The position numbers and the translations under genes were made by a program. Source: Amycolatopsis acididurans (lineage in GTDB: Bacteria > Actinomycetota > Actinomycetes > Mycobacteriales > Pseudonocardiaceae). From it: a DNA stretch of 64,000 nt. Shown here piece after piece: positions 34,670-41,810 of this stretch. The stretch is taken from assembly GCF_012328925.1 (NCBI RefSeq), contig NZ_JAAXLS010000004.1, positions 124,001-188,000 of the forward strand, written 5' to 3'. The notes beneath the pieces were generated by a model, which saw nothing but the letters and a program-made list of their open reading frames with translations, was not told the DNA's origin and searched no databases. Positions within the stretch are counted from its first letter, which is position 1. The number at the start of each line of letters is the position of its first letter.

Positions 34670-35431
34670 GTGCTGTATCGGTTGCTGAAGTATGTGCTCC
34701 TCGGCCCGCTGCTCCGGCTGCTGTGGCCCACGAAGGTCACCGGCACCGAGAACATCCCGGACACCGGTGGCGCGATCCTGGCCAGCAATCACCTCGCCGT
34801 CGCCGACTCGTTCTTCATGCCCGTGCGCGTGAGGCGGCGGGTGACGTTCCCCGCGAAGTCGGAGTACTTCACCGAGCCGGGGTTCAAGGGCAAGTTGAAG
34901 AAGTGGTTCTTCACCGGCGCCGGCCAGATCCCGATCGACCGCTCCGGTGGTTCGGCGGCGCAGGCCGCGCTGGACACCGCGATCCGGCTGCTGCGCGAGG
35001 GCAACCTGCTCGGCATCTACCCCGAGGGCACCCGGTCGCCCGACGCCCGGCTGTACAAGGGCAAGACCGGGGTCGCCCGGATCGCGCTCGAGGCCGGGGT
35101 GCCGGTGATCCCGGTGGCCATGATCGGCACCGAGAAGGTCAATCCGATCGGATCGAAGATGTGGATCCCGCGGCGGCTGGAGATCCGCTTCGGCAAGCCG
35201 CTGAACTTCTCGCGGTACGAGGGTCTCTCGGGTGACCGGTTCGTGGAGCGCTCGATCACCGACGAGATCATGTACGCGCTGATGGAGCTGTCCGGCCAGG
35301 AGTACGTGGACATCTACGCGGCGCGGGCGAAGGAACTGCTGGCCGCGGACGCCGCCGGCGTGCGCCCCGCCGTCCCGCCACAGCCCTCGGCAGCCGAGGC
35401 CGACCGGGTACCGGAGACCAGGGCCGGCTGA
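34670..35431 (+). CDS. 1-acyl-sn-glycerol-3-phosphate acyltransferase
   Basis: This 253-residue PlsC-type acyltransferase has the HX4D motif (NHLAVAD), GQIPIDR, YPEGTRS and VPVIPVAMIG, the four blocks of the family. It acylates lysophosphatidate or a similar acceptor at the membrane. The GTG at 34670 is chosen because AGGAGG (34654-34659) is well placed. The last 25 residues are Pro/Ala-rich and variable. Confidence 0.88.
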   Translation: MLYRLLKYVLLGPLLRLLWPTKVTGTENIPDTGGAILASNHLAVADSFFMPVRVRRRVTFPAKSEYFTEPGFKGKLKKWFFTGAGQIPIDRSGGSAAQAALDTAIRLLREGNLLGIYPEGTRSPDARLYKGKTGVARIALEAGVPVIPVAMIGTEKVNPIGSKMWIPRRLEIRFGKPLNFSRYEGLSGDRFVERSITDEIMYALMELSGQEYVDIYAARAKELLAADAAGVRPAVPPQPSAAEADRVPETRAG

Positions 35432-35451
35432 AGGCCGCCTAAGGTGTTTCG

Positions 35452-35940
35452 GTGCGCTTTTTCTACGACACCGAGTTCATCGAGGACGGCCTGACCATCG
35501 ACCTCGTGTCGATCGGTGTCGTGGACGAGCGTGGCCGCGAGTTCTACGCGGTCTCGACCGACTTCGATCCGGGCAAAGCGGGCCCGTGGGTGCGCGAGAA
35601 CGTGCTGCCGAAGCTGCCCTCACCGGCCGACCCGGCATGGCGCGGCCGCAAACAGATCCGGGACGATTTGCTCGGTTACTTCGGTAAGCCGCCCGGTGGA
35701 ATCGAGCTGTGGGCCTGGTACGCGGCTTACGACCACGTGGCACTGGCACAACTGTGGGGCCCGATGCCCGAACTGCCACGCCAGCTTCCCCGCTTCACGC
35801 GTGACCTGCGGCAACGGTGGGAGGACGCGGGCAAGCCGAAGCTGCCCGCCCCACCCGCCGACGCCCACGACGCCCTGGCCGACGCACGGCACAACCTGGA
35901 ACGCTGGCGCGCGATAAAAAACCTCCCCCTACGGGGTTAG
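35452..35940 (+). CDS. 3'-5' exoribonuclease, RNase AS family
   Basis: The 162-residue DEDDh nuclease has D6 and E8 in FYDTEFIEDG, a central AAYDHVAL and the C-terminal DAHDALADARHN. It matches the actinobacterial RNase AS (Mycobacterium tuberculosis Rv2179c type), which prefers adenylate-rich 3' ends. A TAAGGT box ends six bases before the GTG, so the transcript is probably leaderless. Confidence 0.87.
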   Translation: MRFFYDTEFIEDGLTIDLVSIGVVDERGREFYAVSTDFDPGKAGPWVRENVLPKLPSPADPAWRGRKQIRDDLLGYFGKPPGGIELWAWYAAYDHVALAQLWGPMPELPRQLPRFTRDLRQRWEDAGKPKLPAPPADAHDALADARHNLERWRAIKNLPLRG

Positions 35941-35979
35941 GAAAGCGCACGGCACCAGCCGCACCAGGCCTTCACCCCG

Positions 35980-36192
35980 CGAGTCGGGCGTTCCCCGCGC
36001 CCGAGTCCAGACTTCCGTGCGCTCGAGTCTGGGCTTCCGTGTGCCCGAGTCCAGACTTCCGTGCGCTCGAGTCTGGCCTTCTCTGTGCGCGGTTTGGCAT
36101 TCCTTGCGCACGGATTGCCCGACTCGCGCCCGCGGATTGCCCGACTCGTGCTCGCGGATTGCCCGACTCGCGCTCGCGGATCGCCCGACTCG
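35980..36192. repeat. Two oppositely oriented arrays of a 22-bp repeat
   Basis: Five head-to-tail 22-bp units on the plus strand (starting 35980, 36002, 36024, 36046, 36068) share CGAGTC, then GG, TTCC and GTGCGC. After a 15-base centre (36090-36104) four 22-bp units of the same family run on the minus strand (36192 down to 36105), sharing CGAGTCGGGC, TCCG and GC(G/A). The units match each other as CGAGTCnGGn...TCCGTGCGC. The whole lies in the gap between the convergent RNase AS and DAHP synthase genes and could fold into a long stem. Confidence 0.85.
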
Positions 36193-36216
36193 CGGGGCGG
36201 GTTGGGGGTGGCGGGC

Positions 36217-37281
36217 TCAGCGACGGGCCTTGACCGCTGTGGCCAGCTCGTCCAGCAGGTCCCCGGTGGTGGGCCAGTCGGCACACGCGTCGGTGATCGA
36301 CTTGCCGTAGGTCAGCTCGTTCGCATGGCCCAGTTCCAGATCCTGGCGTCCTGCCTCGAGGAAGCTTTCGATCATCACGCCGACGATGCCACGCTCACCC
36401 GCACCGATCCGCGCGGCCAGTTCGCGCACGACACCGGCCTGCCGCACGTGGTCCTTGCCGCTGTTGCCGTGGCTCGCGTCGATGATCACGCGCTCGGGCA
36501 GGCTCGCCTTCTCCAGCCGGATCAGTGTGTCCCGCACCGTGTCCTCGTCGTAGTTCGGGCCCGCCGCGCTGCCGCGCAGGATCACGTGGCAGTCCGGGTT
36601 GCCCGCGGTGGTGACCAGCGCCGCGAGCCCGTCGGAGTTGATCCCGGGGAACACGTGCGAGGCGCCGGCCGCACGGGTGGCGTCCACCGCGACCTGCACG
36701 TCGCCCTCGGTGGAGTTCTTGATTCCGACCGGCATCGACAGCGCACTGCACAGCTGCCGGTGCACCTGGCTCGCGGCGGTACGCGCGCCGATCGAACCCC
36801 AGCTCACGGTGTCCGAAATGTACTGCGGAGTGATCGGGTCGAGAAACTCGCAGCCGACGGGCAGCCCGAGGGCGGAGATGTCCAGCAGCAGTTTGCGGGC
36901 GAGCCGCAGACCCTGGTTGACGGAGAAGCTGCCGTCCAGCGCCGGATCGTTGATCAGGCCCTTCCAGCCCAGCGTGGTGCGTGGCTTCTCGAAGTACACC
37001 CGCATGATCACGTGCAGCTCCCCGCGCACCTGCTCCGCCTTCTCGGCGAGCCGGATCGCGTAGTCCAGCGCGGCCTCGGGATCGTGCACGGAGCATGGGC
37101 CGACCACGACGATGAGGCGGTCGTCGCCGCCGCCGAGCACGTCCACGGTCTGGGCGCGGCCGCGCGCGACCGTCTCGGCGACGGCGTCGGTGAGCGGGAA
37201 CTCCTGGCGGAGCAGGGCGGGGGAGATCAGCGGGCTCATGCTGGTGGTCCGCTGGTTGTCCAGCGCCGCAGTGATCGACAT
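36217..37281 (-). CDS. 3-deoxy-7-phosphoheptulonate (DAHP) synthase, class I
   Basis: The 354-residue enzyme joins phosphoenolpyruvate and erythrose 4-phosphate in the first step of the shikimate pathway. Motifs include VVVGPCSVHDP, RVYFEKPRTTLGWKG, GARTAASQVHR, GIKNSTEGD, and DASHGNSGKDH. It is of the AroF/G/H type rather than the plant-like class II type common in mycobacteria. The ATG follows AAAGGAAG. Upstream lies a short ORF for an aromatic-rich leader peptide, so expression is probably controlled by attenuation. Confidence 0.92.
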   Translation of the reverse strand: MSITAALDNQRTTSMSPLISPALLRQEFPLTDAVAETVARGRAQTVDVLGGGDDRLIVVVGPCSVHDPEAALDYAIRLAEKAEQVRGELHVIMRVYFEKPRTTLGWKGLINDPALDGSFSVNQGLRLARKLLLDISALGLPVGCEFLDPITPQYISDTVSWGSIGARTAASQVHRQLCSALSMPVGIKNSTEGDVQVAVDATRAAGASHVFPGINSDGLAALVTTAGNPDCHVILRGSAAGPNYDEDTVRDTLIRLEKASLPERVIIDASHGNSGKDHVRQAGVVRELAARIGAGERGIVGVMIESFLEAGRQDLELGHANELTYGKSITDACADWPTTGDLLDELATAVKARR

Positions 37282-37301
37282 GGCGGGGGTCTTCCTTTCG
37301 T

Positions 37302-37346
37302 GACCGGCCCGCCGTCATCCACCGAGCCGGTCTGTCATCCGGCTCG
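37302..37346 (-). promoter_or_regulatory. Mutually exclusive hairpins between leader peptide and DAHP synthase
   Basis: On the minus-strand transcript, CGAGCCGG and CCGGCTCG (37346-37339 with 37330-37323) form an 8-bp hairpin. GACCGG at 37332-37327, which overlaps the downstream half, can instead pair with CCGGTC at 37307-37302. The two structures exclude each other, as expected of an attenuator. No U-tract is present, so control could act on translation. Confidence 0.55.
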
Positions 37347-37357
37347 AGGGTGGAGGT

Positions 37358-37426
37358 TCAGCGCACGGCGGTCTCGCCGGCTGGCCCACCCAGGGCCGGC
37401 CCGCTAAACCAGAAATACCGCCGCAC
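37358..37426 (-). CDS. Putative aromatic leader peptide of DAHP synthase
   Basis: A 22-codon ORF begins with GTG at 37426 and ends in TGA at 37358, 76 bases before the DAHP synthase ATG. It opens MRRYFWFSG: Tyr-Phe-Trp-Phe are consecutive codons 4 to 7, all three aromatic amino acids that are end products of the pathway. A TAGGGT -10 box lies seven bases before the GTG, indicating a leaderless transcript that starts at the peptide. Stalling at these codons when aromatic aminoacyl-tRNAs are scarce would switch the downstream hairpins. This is too short for general ORF calling and was found by reading the leader. Confidence 0.72.
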   Translation of the reverse strand: MRRYFWFSGPALGGPAGETAVR

Positions 37427-37536
37427 GGGGGTGACCCTACCAAAGCCCCAAACCGCTTTACCGATCAAGGGGTCACCCGGCTACTCTGGCGAGAAGAAAT
37501 GTGATCCATGACAACTTCTTGGAAAGGGCTGATCAG

Positions 37537-38562
37537 ATGCGCGTGGGGGTGCTGACCGGTGGTGGCGACTGCCCCGGTCTGAACGCGGTGATCCGCGCGG
37601 TCGTCCGCAAGGGCATCGAGATCGACGGCTGGGAGGTCGTGGGTTTCCGCAGCGGCTGGCGCGGGCCGATGACCGGGGAGAGCAGGCCGCTCGGGCTCTC
37701 CGACGTCGAGGAGATCCTCACCCGCGGCGGCACCATTCTCGGCTCGTCCCGCACCAACCCGTACAAGGAGGAGGGCGGCGTCGACAAGATCAGGGCGGTG
37801 CTCGCGGAGCAGCACATCGACGCCCTGATCGCGATCGGCGGTGAGGACACGCTCGGCGTGGCCAAGAAACTCACCGACGAAGGGCTGGGCGTCGTCGGCG
37901 TGCCCAAGACGATCGACAACGACCTCGCCGCCACCGACTACACCTTCGGCTTCGACACCGCCGTGCACATCGCGACCGAGGCGATCGACCGGCTGCGCAC
38001 CACCGCCGAGTCGCACTACCGCGCCATCGTCGTCGAGGTGATGGGGCGGCACGCCGGCTGGATCGCGCTGCACTCCGGGCTCGCCGGTGGCGCGAACGTG
38101 ATCCTGGTACCGGAGCGGCCGTTCTCGGTGGACCAGGTCGTGGAGTGGGTCGAGCGGCGCTTCGAGCGGATGTACGCGCCGATCATCGTGGTCGCCGAGG
38201 GTGCGCTGCCCGAGGGCGGCGCCGAGGTGCTGCAGAGCGGGGAGAAGGACGCGTTCGGGCACGTGCGGCTCGGCGGGGTCGGCACGTGGCTGGCCGAGGA
38301 GATCGCCGAGCGCACCGGCAAGGAGTCGCGGGCCGTGGTGCTCGGGCACGTGCAGCGCGGCGGCACGCCGACCGCGTACGACCGGGTGCTGGCCACCCGC
38401 TTCGGCCTGCACGCGGTCGACGCGGTGATGGACGGCGACTTCGGCACCATGGTCGCGCTGCGCGGCACCGACATCGTGCGCGTCAAGCTCGCGGAGGCCA
38501 CCGCCGAACTGAAGACCGTCCCGCCGGCGCGTTACGAAGAGGCCGAGGTCTTCTTCGGCTGA
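37537..38562 (+). CDS. 6-phosphofructokinase (probably PPi-type by active-site residue)
   Basis: The 341-residue enzyme phosphorylates fructose 6-phosphate. Motifs are GVLTGGGDCPGLN, PKTIDNDL, MGRHAGW and GHVQRGGTP. At the phosphate-donor site the sequence is GGEDT with Asp104, where ATP enzymes have Gly104 (GGDGS). Asp here is associated with pyrophosphate use, as in Amycolatopsis methanolica PPi-PFK, although some ATP-dependent streptomycete enzymes are close relatives. The ATG follows GGAAAGG. The 3' end overlaps the convergent truncated-haemoglobin gene by 31 bases. Confidence 0.9.
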   Translation: MRVGVLTGGGDCPGLNAVIRAVVRKGIEIDGWEVVGFRSGWRGPMTGESRPLGLSDVEEILTRGGTILGSSRTNPYKEEGGVDKIRAVLAEQHIDALIAIGGEDTLGVAKKLTDEGLGVVGVPKTIDNDLAATDYTFGFDTAVHIATEAIDRLRTTAESHYRAIVVEVMGRHAGWIALHSGLAGGANVILVPERPFSVDQVVEWVERRFERMYAPIIVVAEGALPEGGAEVLQSGEKDAFGHVRLGGVGTWLAEEIAERTGKESRAVVLGHVQRGGTPTAYDRVLATRFGLHAVDAVMDGDFGTMVALRGTDIVRVKLAEATAELKTVPPARYEEAEVFFG

Positions 38563-39017
38563 GCCTGCCACGGCGGCAGGGGCCAGTCCCATTTCGGCAT
38601 GGGCTCGTCGGTGGCAGGCTCGGCACCGGGCCGGGAGAAGAGCACGGCGAGCCTGCTGCCCCACTCGAGATATCCGGCGAAAGCGGCGCGGAACTCCGGA
38701 TCCGAGGGCAGGTCCACGTCGTCGGCCGCGTCGAGCAGCAGCGTCACCCACCGGCGGCGCTGCTGCTCGGTGATGGCCCGCCCGAGATGACGGCCGACCA
38801 TATGCCGGTGCCCGCCCCGTTCGGTGCTGTACACGGGCGGCCCGCCGAACACCTCACCGAGCCAGTCGGCCACATGCCGCGGATGCCCGGGATCCATGTC
38901 GCGGAACAGCGGTTCGAGTAGCTCGTCGGCCAGTACCTTGGCGTAGAAGGTCTCCGTCAGGCGGACCAGCGCGGGACGACCACCCGCCCAGTCGTAGAGC
39001 GTGGGCACGGAATCCAT
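38532..39017 (-). CDS. Truncated haemoglobin (group II-like)
   Basis: The 161-residue protein starts DSVPTLYDWAGGRPALVRLTE, with the two-over-two globin pattern and the proximal-histidine region in HRHMVGRHLG. An extended C-terminal tail (after WPLPP) is outside the globin fold and is encoded where the gene overlaps PFK. It diverges from an HxlR regulator across a 65-base gap holding a perfect palindrome. The probable role is oxygen or nitric-oxide chemistry. Confidence 0.83.
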   Translation of the reverse strand: MDSVPTLYDWAGGRPALVRLTETFYAKVLADELLEPLFRDMDPGHPRHVADWLGEVFGGPPVYSTERGGHRHMVGRHLGRAITEQQRRRWVTLLLDAADDVDLPSDPEFRAAFAGYLEWGSRLAVLFSRPGAEPATDEPMPKWDWPLPPWQAQPKKTSASS

Positions 39018-39051
39018 GCGTCTCACGCAACACCACGGGCCGGGGCCGGGC

Positions 39052-39063
39052 AAGTACGTACTT
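39052..39063. promoter_or_regulatory. HxlR-type operator palindrome
   Basis: AAGTACGTACTT is a perfect 12-bp palindrome midway between the divergent haemoglobin and HxlR genes. GTAC-centred palindromes are usual for HxlR-family operators, so this may control both genes. Confidence 0.6.
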
Positions 39064-39082
39064 TTCGGTGCGGAGGAACGGA

Positions 39083-39424
39083 ATGGGGCACACCTACTAC
39101 TGTCCGGTCGAGCTGACGATCGACGTGATCGACGGCAAGTGGAAACCGGTGATTCTCGCGCACCTCAAGGAAGGCGTGCACCGCTACGGCGAGCTGCGGC
39201 GGCGGATGCCGGGGATCAGCGAGAAGATGCTCACCCAGCAACTGCGCGAGCTGGAAGCCGACGGCCTCGTCTCGAGGGAGGCGTTGCGGGGCACCGTGCC
39301 CCGCGTCGAGTACCGGCTCACCGAGGAGGGGCACACGCTCGGCCCGGCCCTGCAGGCGCTCTACGACTGGGGCGCGCGGCGCGCCCAGCACGCCGGTATC
39401 ACCTTCGCACCCCTACCTTCGTAG
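39083..39424 (+). CDS. HxlR-family transcriptional regulator
   Basis: The 113-residue winged-helix protein has the family opening YYCPVELTIDVIDGKWKPVIL, including a cysteine used in redox- or electrophile-sensing members, and helix PGISEKMLTQQLRELEADGLV. The ATG at 39083 follows GGAGG. It probably represses the divergent truncated haemoglobin gene and itself. Confidence 0.86.
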   Translation: MGHTYYCPVELTIDVIDGKWKPVILAHLKEGVHRYGELRRRMPGISEKMLTQQLRELEADGLVSREALRGTVPRVEYRLTEEGHTLGPALQALYDWGARRAQHAGITFAPLPS

Positions 39425-39429
39425 GGGAT

Positions 39430-39463
39430 ATGGTCTAAACCATTTACTGCTGGTCTAGTCCAT
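39430..39463 (+). promoter_or_regulatory. Two DasR-like boxes upstream of the chitinase
   Basis: ATGGTCTAAACCAT (39430-39443) and CTGGTCTAGTCCAT (39450-39463) both resemble the DasR-responsive element, whose core is TGGTCTAGACCA. In Streptomyces such boxes and 12-bp direct repeats control chitinase genes by GlcNAc metabolism. DasR itself is not in the window. Confidence 0.75.
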
Positions 39464-39507
39464 TTTATGGTGCTTTCGTCCCTTCTTCTCCAGGTCAGGG
39501 AGGAAGC

Positions 39508-40704
39508 ATGTCCAGGCACCGTAGATCGTTCACCGCCGCGGGACTGTTCGCGGCACTGCTGATGGCCGTCACCTTCGCTCCGCCCGCGTACTCTGCGCCC
39601 GTGGGCAAGGTACTCGGCTACTTCGCCGAATGGGGCGTGTACCAGCGCAATTATCACGTCAAGAACATCGAGACCAGTGGTTCGGCGGCGAAGCTGACCC
39701 ACATCAACTACGCGTTCGGCAACGTCACGAACGGCCAGTGCGCGATCGGCGACACCTACGCCGCCTACGACAAGTACTACGACGCGGCCGCCAGCGTCGA
39801 CGGCGTTTCCGACACCTGGGACACCGGCGCGCTGCGCGGGAACTTCGGCCAGCTCAAGCGGCTCAAGCAGATGCATCCGGGCCTGAAGGTGCTCTATTCC
39901 TTCGGCGGCTGGACCTGGTCGAGCGGCTTCGCGCAGGCCGCGCAGAACCCCGCCGCATTCGCGGACTCCTGCTACAACCTGATCAACGATCCGCGCTGGG
40001 CGGGCGTTTTCGACGGGATCGACATCGACTGGGAGTACCCGAACGCGTGCGGTCTTTCCTGCGACACCAGCGGAGCGGCGGCCTTCAAGAACCTGATGGC
40101 GGCGTTGCGGGACAGGTTCGGCGACAAGCTCGTCACGGCGGCGATCACCGGTGACGGGACCTCCGGCGGCAAGCTCGACGCCGCGGACTACGCCGGCGCC
40201 GCGCAGTACGTCGACTGGTACAACGTCATGACCTACGACTACTTCGGCGCATGGGCGGCGAACGGGCCGACCGCGCCGCATTCGCCGCTGAACTCCTACA
40301 ACGGCATCCCGACCGCGGGCTTCTACTCCGACGCGGCGATCCAGAAGCTCGAGTCGCAGGGCGTTGCCCCGGCCAAACTGTTGCTGGGCATAGGTTTTTA
40401 CGGCCGCGGCTGGACCGGTGTCACCCAGGCGGCGCCGGGCGGGACGGCCACCGGTGCGGCACCGGGTACTTACGAGTCCGGCATCGAGGACTACAAGGTG
40501 CTCAAGACTCGTTGTCCCGCAACGGGAACCGTCGCCGGCACCGCATACGGCTTCTGCGGCGGCGAATGGTGGAGCTACGACACCCCGGCCACCATCGCGG
40601 GCAAGATCGGCTACGCCAAGGGACAGGGCCTCGGCGGCGCGTTCTTCTGGGAACTGTCCGGCGACACCGCCGACGGTGAACTCGTCACCGCGATGAACGG
40701 CTGA
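39508..40704 (+). CDS. Secreted GH18 chitinase
   Basis: The 398-residue protein has a Sec signal peptide (hydrophobic residues 10-23, probable cleavage after AYSA at 30). The catalytic domain contains the motif DGIDIDWE with proton donor Glu176, SFGGW, and the late MTYDYFG and WELSGD blocks. It has no carbohydrate-binding module and no linker, so it acts as a single-domain endo- or exochitinase outside the cell. Two DasR-like boxes lie 45-78 bases before the ATG. AGGGAGG precedes the start. Confidence 0.9.
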   Translation: MSRHRRSFTAAGLFAALLMAVTFAPPAYSAPVGKVLGYFAEWGVYQRNYHVKNIETSGSAAKLTHINYAFGNVTNGQCAIGDTYAAYDKYYDAAASVDGVSDTWDTGALRGNFGQLKRLKQMHPGLKVLYSFGGWTWSSGFAQAAQNPAAFADSCYNLINDPRWAGVFDGIDIDWEYPNACGLSCDTSGAAAFKNLMAALRDRFGDKLVTAAITGDGTSGGKLDAADYAGAAQYVDWYNVMTYDYFGAWAANGPTAPHSPLNSYNGIPTAGFYSDAAIQKLESQGVAPAKLLLGIGFYGRGWTGVTQAAPGGTATGAAPGTYESGIEDYKVLKTRCPATGTVAGTAYGFCGGEWWSYDTPATIAGKIGYAKGQGLGGAFFWELSGDTADGELVTAMNG

Positions 40705-40716
40705 ACCCCGCTGGGG

Positions 40717-40755
40717 GTCTTCCGGGGGCGGGTCGGGATCCCGCCCCCGGAAGAC
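40717..40755. terminator. Bidirectional terminator after the chitinase
   Basis: A perfect 16-bp stem GTCTTCCGGGGGCGGG with its complement, separated by 7 bases, lies between the convergent chitinase and antitoxin-like genes. Confidence 0.82.
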
Positions 40756-40781
40756 GACCGCGGGTCACCCCCTCACGGCTT

Positions 40782-40985
40782 CTACTCGGGCGGGGGCGGC
40801 GGCTGCTCGCCGGGCTGGTCACCCTGCTGCCGGGTGAAGCCCTTGGCCCGCTCGGCGACCTTGTCGATCTGGTCGCCGTGCTCGCCCCACTTGGACTTGG
40901 CCGCGTCCGCGGCCTTGTCGATACCCTGATCGGCCTTGTCCGAGTTCTTGCCGATCGCTTCCTTCGCCTTGTCGAACAGGTTCAT
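40782..40985 (-). CDS. MT0933-type antitoxin-family small protein
   Basis: The 67-residue protein is charged and helical (MNLFDKAKEAIGKNSDKADQ, GIDKAADAAKSKWGEHGDQI) with a Pro-rich tail. The pattern matches the actinobacterial Rv0909/MT0933 antitoxin family. There is no partner toxin next to it, so a toxin-antitoxin role is doubtful here; many such proteins behave as general stress proteins. Confidence 0.72.
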   Translation of the reverse strand: MNLFDKAKEAIGKNSDKADQGIDKAADAAKSKWGEHGDQIDKVAERAKGFTRQQGDQPGEQPPPPPE

Positions 40986-41088
40986 CCTTGACTCCCCTTC
41001 TGTCCGTCTCGGACCCCGCAGCGGTTCCCGGCCGCCCCGGCACGCAAACCATCCGTCCCTCGATCAAGGGACGGACTATCGTGCGACC

Positions 41089-41754
41089 GTGAAGTTCAGC
41101 GGGTTCGGTGAGTACGCGGTGGAGTTCTACGACGGTCTGCTGGCCGACAACTCCAAGCCGTACTGGGAAGACAACCTCAAGACCTATCGCGAGGACGTGC
41201 GCGCGCCGATGGAGGCGCTGCTTGCGGAGCTGACGCCGGAGTTCGGCACGGACTTCGGCGCGGGCAAGGTGTTCCGGCCCCATCGCGACGTGCGCTTCGC
41301 CAAGGACAAGAGCCCGTACAAGACCCACTGCGGCGCGGTGATCGAGCAGGGCCGCGGCGGTGGCGCGTACTACGTGCAGATCTCCTCGGAGGGACTGCGT
41401 GTCGGCGGGGGCTGCTTCCACCTGCAGTCCGACCAGCTGGCCCGGTTCCGGCAGGCCGTCGACACCGACGTGCACGGCGGCGCGCTGGAACGAATTCTGG
41501 CGAAACTCCGCAAGTCGGGCTGGCAGATCACCGGTGACACGCTGCGGACGAAGCCGCGCGGTTTCGCCGACGGCCACCCCCGGCTGGAGCTGCTCAAGCA
41601 CCGCTCGCTCTACGCCGTCAAATCCTGGGATCCCGACGACACGCTGCACGAACGTGCCTGCCTGGACCGGGTGCGCACGGCCTGGCGGCAGGTCCGCGAC
41701 TTCAACGAGTGGGCACGCGATCATGTCGGCGTCAGCGAGAAGCCGCGCCGCTGA
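41089..41754 (+). CDS. DUF2461/TIGR02453 family protein
   Basis: The 221-residue protein has the family block FSGFGEYAVEFYDGLLADNSK, RPHRDVRFAKDKSPYKTHCGA and GGGCFHLQSDQLARFRQAV. The function is unknown. A TATCGT box lies six bases before the chosen GTG, consistent with a leaderless mRNA and supporting this start over the upstream in-frame codons. Confidence 0.82.
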   Translation: MKFSGFGEYAVEFYDGLLADNSKPYWEDNLKTYREDVRAPMEALLAELTPEFGTDFGAGKVFRPHRDVRFAKDKSPYKTHCGAVIEQGRGGGAYYVQISSEGLRVGGGCFHLQSDQLARFRQAVDTDVHGGALERILAKLRKSGWQITGDTLRTKPRGFADGHPRLELLKHRSLYAVKSWDPDDTLHERACLDRVRTAWRQVRDFNEWARDHVGVSEKPRR

Positions 41755-41810
41755 CTCGATTCAGGGATCGGTACAGACGTGCGGAGCGTAAGGGGCTACG
41801 CTGTATAGAC

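Noticed and set aside
35980-36192. CRISPR array
   Set aside because: Units are contiguous with no unique spacers, they differ by several bases, change direction in the middle, and no cas genes are nearby.
40782-40985. Toxin-antitoxin pair
   Set aside because: The antitoxin-family protein has no toxin-like gene on either side, and the flanking genes are chitinase and DUF2461.
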